A stretch of 64,000 nt of DNA from Antedon mediterranea (Eukaryota; Echinodermata; Crinoidea; Comatulida; Antedonidae). Made by a program: the position numbers and the translations under genes. The DNA is taken from positions 24,238,501 to 24,302,500 of the forward strand of contig NC_092672.1 in NCBI RefSeq assembly GCF_964355755.1, written 5' to 3'. How positions within the stretch are numbered: position 1 is the first letter of the stretch; every line of letters starts with the position of its first letter. Shown piece by piece: positions 48,801 to 60,800 of this stretch. The notes under the pieces were generated by a model that made no database searches, was not told the origin of the DNA, and saw only the letters and a program-made list of their open reading frames with translations.

Positions 48801-51800
48801 TAGGCGTAAAGTTTTTAAATTTATAGGTTTCCTTCTACACATAGTATGTTTTTTATTGGTTATCACAAGTGTTTGTATAATTATTATTTTATGTATTTTT
48901 GTGTGGAGAACATTTATTGAATATTTATTTATTGAATATTGAATAAACAAATCAAATCAAAAAAATCATAATTTAATAGTTTTGTGTATGTATGCTATAA
49001 ATGCCTTAGTAAACATGTGAACTCACATGTTGTATGAATACCATTGGGCTACTGGTTCAGATTTTGGTTTATATCTAGTAGGACTAATACAATTAATGTG
49101 CATTACTAGAGTAAGCTTAGCTAGTGGCATGTTTTGAATTTAAAATGACCATTTTGATTAACTGACATACAGTATATACAGTAAATGAAAGTGTGAAACT
49201 ATTGTTTAATAGTGAGTATGAGTGTACTATTTAAATTTTATGATTTTCTAAAAACCAAATGATGGTTACCTCACCAATAGAGTTAGCCTAGGCATCTAGG
49301 CTTATAATAGGCCTACTAGACAATATGTGAAAAGATAATTAAATAAAATACTTTTTGTCTTTTTCTATTTGGACATTGGTCAATCATGAATACATTTTTT
49401 TTCTTCTGTTACTTAGACATTTTTTCATTCATACTTCTTAAAGTATGTCACTGTAGTAAAAGAATTGTCATGCAATCATGTCATGCAACATGAAAATATT
49501 GCTGTTTTAGGACATGACATCATAACTCAGGTTTTCATAGCCATAAGACTCTCCTAATTGTAACCATGATTTGTATGGTTTTAGACTTTTACTGTTTTTA
49601 ATATTGTATTGGTGTTATGTGTGTCAGTTAATTTAAACCTAAACTTTTAACTGTTTATACAACAGTGTATTTTCTTTTTTGAACATGTCGTCAAAAAACT
49701 CCCTTCTTATTTTTCTTAACCAAATTTCTTAAATTTTCTTAAAAAACTCAGTAATCCACTCTTACAATACTAGGGCCTCACACGCCCTTCATCTTCTTCC
49801 TTTAACTAAACTTACTTTAATTCAACACAATGTCTAATAGTGCCTCTAAATTATTGAATGCACTTCCTAATGATATCACATGTACCCCGATCTCATAGAA
49901 TCGTTTTCTGTATTTTAAGTAAAAAACTACATTTCATCAAATTACTAGTATATTTTAATCTTTTTCATCTCCTCTGCCGCATATGGCTACTAACTTCCAA
50001 TAATTACCATTTATATCGTTTAGTGTCTTTATGCTTCCTGTTTATTTGTTTCTTTTTTTTGTATGTGTTTTGTTCTGTCTTTTTGTTTTATTGCACATGG
50101 CTTGCCCGCCACAAGTAACTTCTAGTTTAGCCTATTCTTTTTAGCATTAAAAAAAAAAATTATATGTTTATATTTTGAAGCAGAAGTATATTTATTATTA
50201 TTTAATTCTTTATTTTTTCAAATGTTAACGTTTTATTTTAAAGAATAATAAATGTTACTTGAAATGAAATGAATTTATAAATTATGGAACTATTAAGAAA
50301 GAAAACAAATCAAATAGTTTATTCATATCGATATTGCAAAATTATTTAACAACTCATTATAGAGTATTGAAAAACTCATTTTATGTGTTATTATTAACTT
50401 CTTTAAATTGTATTAATCTATTAATCAATTTTTCCTGTTGTAATCTTTTGTGGTCATTTTTAGATTTTATTTTACATATGTTTTATGCACACATTATGTT
50501 TATGAACAAGCTCCATTACTAAAATGATTTTATTATTATTATTATATTATAACTTATATTATCAAGGTTTATTTATTTTTGAATGAATCCCAAAAGTTTG
50601 AGATCTGTCTTTATAGTGTAAAGCTGGGGTTAAGACAGAGCTAAAATCCTCTGGATAGGAAATAGGGTAGTATAAACTCTTGAGATGGTGAAAAATGTTT
50701 TTAATGGAATTTTTATTTTATGACCTCCCCCCCCCCCCCACCCAACTAAAAAAGTTTTAGATTACATCTTTCCTCTTGAGTTTATTTTGTAGTATAATTG
50801 AAGCATGGCCTCCTGGGCTCAATTTGATTCTTTCAAAGTTAAAATAATATATATACTAAAAGGAAAATAATAACTGTTACTAAAGTCACATATCCGTGGT
50901 GCTTGTGATGACAGCCCATACTCTATACCTGATACTAATATAGCATATTCAGCCAGTGTGCAAAAACTTCTGGATACTATTTAAGTTGATTATCAATGAC
51001 TTAAGCAATTTGGTATTCCTATAATGCTAACACCTTTTTATGTTTATATTATGTAATGCTTTTTTTGTATTACACATTATTATACATGGATAAAAAGGTT
51101 AAAGAATAAACGAAAAAAGAAAGAAAAGGGAGAATTACATTGGATAACAACAATTTAAACAGATTATAAAGATGCAATATTTAGAACAACAAAAAATATT
51201 GCGGATTGAATTATATCTTGTTGTGAATGAATGATTTTTGGTCTTTATTTTGAATATTATATTGATAAAGAGAAAAAAGGAAGATTATATTTGACAACAA
51301 TGATCAAATAGATTATGAAGATTGTAGATTTATGACAACTACGGTACTGTATTACATATTACTGATCAACTTGTATCATAGAGATAATATCTCTATGCTT
51401 GTATTAATCATGTCATTGAATGAATGAACAAAAGTGCTGGTTTAAGCCACAAAAGAGAAAAAAGGACAGTGCTAGAACCTTGGTGCATTTAACATCGTGT
51501 ATAAGAGAATGACAAAGTGCATAAAGTATAAAACCATGAAAGAGTATAAGAGCATGATGTCAATACAGAGAAGAGATTAGTGGCTTTCTGTAGTTTGCAA
51601 CGCCCTTTTCATTATTTGGGTACGTGTGTTAATAGAGCATTGTCACACATTCCATACAAAAACAAGTCCTGATATTATTTTATGCTCACAAAACTGAATT
51701 CAGAAGAACATCAAACATATATTTCTAAATAAAACTGAAACAAAATGAATTAGTAGTTTCTATAATTATTAAATTGCTTAACAAAAAAATATGGGATTTA

Positions 51801-54800
51801 CACTTTACCCATCTGAATATACATACACCTTAATCTGAATACCTTATCCAACATGAATACAGTGTTTAAACAGCGAATAATACTATGCCTTTGTAGATTC
51901 ATTCCATAACATAGTTTCATTCCATTAAAACTACAATAGTAACATTGTCGTATAACCTATTATAACCTACCACTTTTTTAAATAGAATAAACCGAATGCT
52001 ATCATCTTTTTTTAAAACTATTTAATACACAATAACATCTACCCGTCTATGATAGTGCAGCCTATCAATCACAGCTAAAGACACCCTTGTACACCTTTTT
52101 GTGTCTTATTATCCAATGCCTTCCAACACAAGGCACAAGACACAAGAAACCACCTATATTATTCTACTTGATTTCGCTAGATCATCATATGAAAGTTTAT
52201 TAATAATTTTAATATTGACAACAATTCTGATGTGTGTTCATGGTTGTGCAGAGCCATGATAAATACAATTGTCACAGCTTGAATAAGGTGACAGTGAGAA
52301 AATTAATTGAAAATCTTTCTCAATAATATTTCTCTGCTCAAATGCTGGATTGTAATGAGTTTTTAATATTAAATGTGTCCATATAATTTATTTTTTGTCA
52401 AGTAGGTCTTTTACCACACTGATGTTTAATGTGAAATGGTTAAATGTATTCATAGTGAGATCTGACAATGTAAATTATTTTAATTAAAATCATTTACATT
52501 AAAAACTTTCAATTTTATTTATATTTTTGTGCTGTTCTTAAAATACAATTGCAGTCTACCAAATCATGGAGCTCAAGTATAAAGCTCAATGAGACTAAAA
52601 ACTTATGATATACACAGCCTATTTAATACTTAGTTGAAATGCCATTTTAGACATTTTTAACCATTGATTCATTTAGTGCAATTTATAAAACTTCATCAAA
52701 AGTTTTACAATGGTCAGATGTGTTTTGATTATTTATATTACTTATAACATATTAATACCAAAATATATAGAAAGTTACAATAATAGCGATGAAAAACATC
52801 ATGTTTGCACAATAAACATTAAAATATGTTTATTTTTGAAAAAATAATAAATATAGGCCTAAAGAACATTTAACATTCAAAATATTCAATAATGTATATC
52901 TTCACTGTGTAAACTTTTTATTATGATCATGATTAAATTAAATAATCTAACAATATTAAAAAATATTTTTAATTATACCACATTTATTAATGGTCATGCT
53001 TCTACTGTGCATTGCTAAAGAAGTTTGTTGTATGACATATTATAATCTATTTTTTTAGGATGGAAATTCACCACTCTTGGAGGCTGCAGCCAATGGTCAA
53101 ACTGCATGCTGTATGACATTAGTTGATGCTGGTTCTAATGTGAACCAGCAAAACAAAGTAAGTTGTATACACAGTATATCTAGTAATTTCATATAATTAT
53201 GCATGTATTATTGCATCGTATTGTAAATATCACAGTGTATGCAGGTATTACACAATACTGTGAGGATTATACTATTTGCTGCACCTACCCCTCACCATTT
53301 TGCTCCATCACTAGGACAGAATAATCTGGATTTTTTTTACCATATTATAATCCAAGTGGATCAGCTACCACCATTCAATCCTGAATGTTAAATGTTCTTT
53401 AGGCCTATATTTGTTATTCTCAAATTAGTGCATTCTATTTGTGTACCACACTCTATGCAAACTTCCTATATCTGTACCTGGCTGGTGCCATAATATTATT
53501 GTAGGTATTATTGATTCCACTGTAAATTTACCAACCTATTTATTGAATCTTAAAGCAAAAAGTATATAAAACCATAGAGATATTGAGATAAAACCAAATG
53601 TTTTATCTTTTGATTCAAAAAGATTTGATGTAAAATAGTTTTAAAAGCTGACAAGAAGCTTTGATATTAGCATTATAATGAATAAAATTGTAAGGTGAAT
53701 CAATCATAAAGTATTATAACTGATATCCAAGTATACCATTTTTATCGTCTGCAATTTGCAAAGTATATTGAAATTTCACTAAAGAACTTTGTCCTTTAAA
53801 TGAAAAGGTTTTTTCTCTCCAGATATCTTGCTAAATAAATATGCTCTTTTTGTATTCAGTAAATATAATCAATCAATATAATCCATCAAATGATAGATAA
53901 GTAATGGTAAACATTCAGTAGGTTTTGATCATATCATTTATAAATCATCCATGTTTCGTAAATGAAATTGGAGAGTTTTTACTAAAGGGTTGTATGTACA
54001 ATCAAAATATAATATTCACAGTATTAGTACAGCTTGTTCACTTTGTTTTTTTTTCTCACTTTTTTCAAGAATGGAGACAATGCTCTGCATATAATTGCTC
54101 GATCAAAGCTTACTTATGAAGAACACAAAAATGCCTCTGTGTTCTTCATAAAGGAAGGACGTATGGACATTTGCAAAAAAAATAAGGTTAGTTTGTTAAT
54201 ATTAAGTAATGCAATGCAATTATTTTAATAATAAAGTTTAGTTCTATTCTTTTTTTTTAAGTCATATAAAATATAACAAATAGAAACAAAAAGGTTTATT
54301 ATTATTATCTGTTGATATCAAGTTTGCGGTACATCATGTATATTAGTTCTGAAAAAAACTGTTGAGTTTCTCGACGTTTCGATCAATATGATTTGATCGT
54401 CCTCAGGAGAATTATCATTAAAAATATTACAGGCTATTTTCTTCTTGTCTGACCCTCGAGCAGTCTATTGCCCATCCACGTCCTCACATGTTCCTGTATA
54501 TTTGTTTGATGGAATTAATTACAGAAATATTAAAATTAATATCGTATATATTTATAGTGATTAACATTTCTTTTTTATTTTCCATTACAGTATTCACATT
54601 GTACTGTTAAATTGTAAATCTAAATTGAATGGTTTAAACAGCAGGCTTCCATTATTTTTACTTTTAGTCTCATATTTTACTGTATACTGAAGTATATGTT
54701 ATATAATTAAATACATATAATTATAATATAAATATTGAAACTACATTAAGTATTTATTCTATTTTTCTTTAAATTATAGTTGTTGACATATCATTTGATG

Positions 54801-57800
54801 TTAAATTTATCTTCTCACAGTTGCTCATCATTAACATTTATTTCAGTTGCAGGTTATTACTTTTGGACTATTAGTAAGCTACATGATTTAGACCAAAATT
54901 ATTTATTTTGTTCAAATTCTTTCAGAGCATCTATATATAAATTATGGTTAATTCTGACATAGGCGAGCACAATGCAAAAACTTCGGTACAAATCTCCGCC
55001 TTGGATACCTACCTTAACTACTGTATCTCAAATGTACCACGAAACGTAGATTTGATAACATTAGTTTTCAATTCGACGCTATTGTTCTATATTTCTATCT
55101 TAGGAAGATATTTTAAAGAGTTTTTTAACAACATTTATGATTTCAACAGTAGATTTTCAACTCAATTTCAATTCTTCGCGGTCAAGTAATTTCCGAGTTT
55201 ACGATGAGTTCACCTTGCAGCAACATGGTTTCAACTATTTTCTCTCTTTTATACACAAGGGAGCAGTTAAAATAATAGATTTGACACTAAAGGTGACTGG
55301 AAACAGGCACTTTCCATCAATCAATACAGTGTCCCTTTGGAAGACCGAAGAAAAAAAAACAGATAGTAGGACTGGAGCTTAAGTTGGCCATTAGTCATAG
55401 CCATTTTAGTTTTTTGTTTATTTTAGGAACGGACCGCGCGTGTGAAAGGTACAGTAGTTAAAAAATAAAAATTATACTGCAAATTAATAAAGATCAAATT
55501 AAATATACGCCATAAAGAATTGGAATATATTGTGGGGAATAGTATTATAAAATTAGATAGGGAGATTTGATGATAAGACATTAATCGAGTGAAATCCCGA
55601 TAGCTGAGTTTTATTAAGTAAGCTGGCAGAAATAACTGTAGGCTATCCGTGTCCCGTTCGGACCGATATGTCTGCCCATGTTGCAAGCCGTAATGTCTTC
55701 TTTCTTGGGCCGAAATGGCCCACTCTGTCACGGCAGTTAGATGTTTAAATTAAATAATGTATAATATTTATTAGGATGACATCACTTTGAATAATAATCC
55801 CCCAACTCCCAACCCAACTATCTAATAAACGTCCATCCCATCCACATTTATAATAACAATTATACTATTTGTAGTATAATTCATCGCACTGTTATCTACA
55901 ATTTACCAAGCATTTGTTATTCTTTTTTACCACTTTTCATATCTATTAGAGGATTTCATTTGATTATAAATGTTACCATATTATTAAAACTAAAAAATTT
56001 AACATATATCCCTCGAATAAGCACCTCCCTCAAATGAACTCCGCCTCCACACCTCCGCCTTATAAGGGCCCTACCAAACAATAAAGACTATACTTTAAAA
56101 TGTTATTAATCATCTAAGACACTGTGAAACAGAATAGTTTAGTTTTACGAATGTCAAGCATTTTCAATAATGGTAACCGACAGAAACGTACAAGGAGAAC
56201 ATTATCATTCCGAGAACCATCGTCTACACTTCCTAGAGGAGGAGCGAGCGAAGCGAGCTCACCCTCTAGTGTATTTAATTAGTTTAAATCTAATGGCATG
56301 TGTGGTTATTATATGGCTTATGAAATGATTTTGGCCCAAAAACCCCATAAATATTTTATTTCACATCGTGCTTTGGATGAACGTGTCCGGCACGCGATTT
56401 TTTTTTCGTACATAAGTTGGGGACCCCCTCATGAAACGTCACAAAATAAACATGAATAATTCATCAGTTAAATGTGTTGTTCCGTGTGCACCCAAGCGTA
56501 TAGCAACAAGAAGCGATTACACAAGTGCGGTACGATTCTAGGCCTATCTCCGCGCTGTTGTTGCGGCGTGCGATTTCATAGAAGAATAGCGGCGTTTTGT
56601 GTGGATTGTCGAAATAATCAGCCTTTAGTTTATGATAGTGTTTTTAATATAATGTATTACTAAAGAATTACGTGTTAAAATTATAGTTTCTATTAATACT
56701 ATTAGGCCTAGGCATAATTATTAGTCTCTAAACATAATATGTCTATTCTAGTAGAGCTGTGTGTGTGTGTGTGTGTTATAGGTATGACACAATCCGAGTA
56801 ATAAGTCAGCAAAATTAAGCAATAAACATTACACAAAAATACATTTGTTATTCTCGTGGGTCTAATCTTCCCATCTCATGTGTTCATATACGCGCATTTT
56901 TAAAGTTCCTTTGAGTACATGCATTGTTTGATAATAAATTAATAGCAGAATTAAAAAAATACAGTACACAAATTATAAACATTCTTTATTCTTGTGGGTC
57001 TAAGCTTTCTTTGGGCTATGTCCAATGAATTACTACTTAGTTTAATGTCTTGCCTAGCTGTCGATTAGCCTCGACTCGACACATTTTGTGTGAAGAAGAG
57101 TGCGCGAAGGCAATCACGTGAATTGACTTAGAATCCTAGGCCTACTGTAGAAAGTATCGTATCGCAGTTGTGTAATCGCTTCTTCTTGGCTTATTAGTTT
57201 TGGTTTAGTATGTTCTTGCAAATTATGAAATTAAGCTGAGTTTTTTAAATTTTTTTAAAAGAGTAGCTGAGGGATTTATCAGAACTAATTATGCTTATAA
57301 CTAGAATTGCTAATATTGTTATTTTAAATCACAAACACTTGATTGTCAGAATGGAAAGTCTGCATCTGATATCTATAATGAAAATGTGTGCGATAAATAC
57401 GATGGTGAACAGAAGAAACAGAAATACTTGCAATTTTGAGTGGTAAGTTAAAAAAACACATTGTGCCTCAAATAGAAGCATGAACGTATAATAATAAAAT
57501 TAATGATCACTTTTTATCCTGTAGTATATGTAGTCAGTCCTATAATCAAACAAATAAAAAAATATGATTTATAATATAAAAAAAAAGTAGATTAATTCAA
57601 ATAGCGGCTCATCTCAACTACTGTTAGTACAGGGTATGTTAAAACTCACAGCGTTAGGTTTGTTATCTAACACAAAGCGTGCGGTACTTCATGGCATGAA
57701 AATGTGTAATATGGTTTCAGTTGTGCATTTTATCCTGTTTTCTATTTTATGTACTAATTTTGTTATAAATATCTACATGTTGGTCCCAAAGGTAATTTAA

Positions 57801-60800
57801 AAATATGTTTGTCCTTTATATCCTACATTATTTGCAATCTGTAATTCTGCACTGAAAAGCTTGATGTACACATTCATTTTACTTGTTTAGGTGGACCTTT
57901 ACCTTACATCGAAATGACATCGCCAGGTATGAATATTCTTCAATTTCAATGCCCCACAATAGGGGTATTGTTTCCAATAAAAAAGGGAATTAAAAAATTA
58001 ATCTTGGTCTATGACAAATTAGCTATCTTTTATGTTCTATTTGTTATGGAGATTTTGGTATCCACAATATCTATAAAATAAACTACTTATAAAAATGATT
58101 TAAATGTTAATTTACATTTAAGAAATAAAAAGGAGTTTAGCGTGATTGAACTATTATTTTATTTACAAATATTATAAAACCACTATAGACAAAGTCAACA
58201 TTTCACAAAATTACATTTGGGTAATTTAGATCTAGAAATTGAGAAGGGTAGGTGGAATCAAATTAACAAAATACTAATATTTTAGGATTTATTAGAATAT
58301 TTTAAAAACAGTATAATATATATATATATTATTTTAATTAGATATTACAACCAAAGAATTAATATACATTGCCCATAACGCCTTTAATAAAAGGAAACTA
58401 ATAGCAGCTAATCTTGGAATGACACAAGAAGATATAAATTCATTTGAACTACCAGATAAAAGCATAGCTCAAAGGACTTTGGACATGTTGAACACATGGG
58501 CAGTTAAGGTTACTAAGAAGTCCATGCGTTCAGAACTTGTTGCAGCTCTCAGGAAATCTGAGGAAAAAGATGTGGCTGATAAAATTGAAAGTAAGTAAAT
58601 AAAACCGTAAGATAGCCTTCAGAATGACTGAACTCTCTAATTTATAAGGTTCTTAAAGGCTTTGTAACAATATTCTGTGTGTTTATAATAATAAATGAAA
58701 ACACTTTTTAATATGCAGAAATGTCTAAGTCTAAATTTTGGTCGCATTTGTGAGAATCGGCTTTAATAAGCGTAAGTGTTGGCATATATCTTTAGTACCA
58801 CATATTTATCAAACCAATTGTTATAAAATCTTTGCATTTGATGAAAATCTATCATCTGTTTTTCGTGAGGGATTGCTGAAGTATTTTATTCTATATACAT
58901 TATACCTTCATCTTTGTACTCTGCTATTATCACCTTAATTTATTTCAAGTAATGATTCAGGTATTCATAAGACAGTCTTAGTGCATATTAAACTGTTCAA
59001 TTTATAAAGAGTATTAATTGCTATCCTGTAGTATACAAACAAACAGGAAGTTATACAATAATATTGTACCTTTTGTTTTGTTTTTAAGATGTGCATGTTC
59101 CAGAGGAGATATTGGCACGAGGACCTGATGCGGTGAAAGCATTTCAAAATGCACTTGAAGAAGGACAAACAGAGTTTAATCAAGGAAGAACTATTTTTGT
59201 AGGACTTGAGAATGTTGGAAAAACTTCTACTATCAATTCTCTTTTAAGAAAAGAGTAAGCATACTTTATATCAATTATTACATTTAACCACTTAAACTGT
59301 TACATACAGTTGTTACTGTAGGATCAAGGATCAGACATTTGAAACATTTTTCCTGAATAATTTCAATTTATTTTACCCTAAAATAATATCAAAATACATA
59401 ACAAATATTGATGAGAGTGACCAGCAAAGCTTGTATTCCAGTCACCCATACACCTATCTTATTTTCATTGGGATCCTTATGATCTAAACATAAATAATCT
59501 AAATTTGATTTAAAGTATTTGGCCCTTTTTTTTAGATTAGTGTTCTGTGTATATTGAGGGTTTAAAATAAGATTGTTTCTCTAGATTATCAATGCAAACA
59601 TTCTTTTATAATTATATAATGTCATTTTGTCATAGGTTTAATCCATTGCATATAATAACAGATGCAATGGTTAAAACAACGGTGTGTACACCAGATGCCA
59701 GTAACAAAGAAATGTTGAAAGAAACAACGCAGGATATTTGTAAGTATTCACTTTATTCAGATACATGCTGCAACCAAAATAGATGATTTATTTATATTTT
59801 TAAATTTATTTTTATAATTATTTAGGCAAATTGCCAAGGATAACCATAAGCGAATTAATTCACTATCCTTCTTAAAGGTGGAAATCCTGTTCACAAGACA
59901 AACATACACAAGATGCTCTACATAAACAAAGTCTTATTACAAGTCTTTGGGAGTGGAGTTGTAATTTGTCATTAGAAAAAATCCTGACATGGACATGGAC
60001 ACAGGACCCTTGAATTGGTAGCCAAGCACCATAACTACCAAGCCACAACTCCACTCCAAATTTAAAATTCACCCTGACTCATGCACTGTCATGTCACAAC
60101 TTGTTTTTTTTTTTTTACTAAATAATTGTTGTTCTCATGTCATTGTAAATCAATTTAAAAGACACTCTAGGTTTAATATTTGGGTGACAATTTGCGACTT
60201 GCACACAAATGACTTTGATATTTCATAAATGCATGGAGAAAACAACTACCATATAAACATACAAGTTGTTTAAATTCAATTTGAGGATAAATTAGTTTTT
60301 AAATTATTACAACAACATCATAAAAATAGTTTTAAAGTTTCTATGCTTTTAAAAAAACAATATAACTGTGTAAGAAATAAAATAATATATACATGATTTT
60401 ATTAACATTTTTAATTTAAAAGCTTTAGACATGTATCAGGATGCCGTCACTGATGTCACAGTTAAACAAATGTTGAAAAGTCCACGCCATACAAAAGGAT
60501 ACACACCAAGAGCAGGAGCATCAAAGCAGGAAACAAAATCTGGTAAAAGATTTTAATTAAATTCAATTCAGTAATCTGCTGTAAAATAAATTTAAAAGTA
60601 TAAATATAAAAGGCACAAAATACCAGTCAATATAAAATTGGTACAAAAGAGATTTTTAAAAATAAATTTAATATAGAAGTGGATAAAAAGAGGTTTATAC
60701 AGCATTTTGCTGTGATTACTGCTGTCACATTTGAATTCAAATAGATAATACAAAAGTTACACATATTATAATGATGATGGCAAATTGGATCAGGTTGAAA

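Noticed and set aside
54944-55382. Two overlapping ~81-aa frames as host exons
   Set aside because: They contain no ankyrin or other motif, and no splice sites in the required phase were seen.
59949-60057. Functional tRNA gene
   Set aside because: Only a box-A-like stretch is good; box B and the cloverleaf are degenerate and the ends are an inverted repeat.
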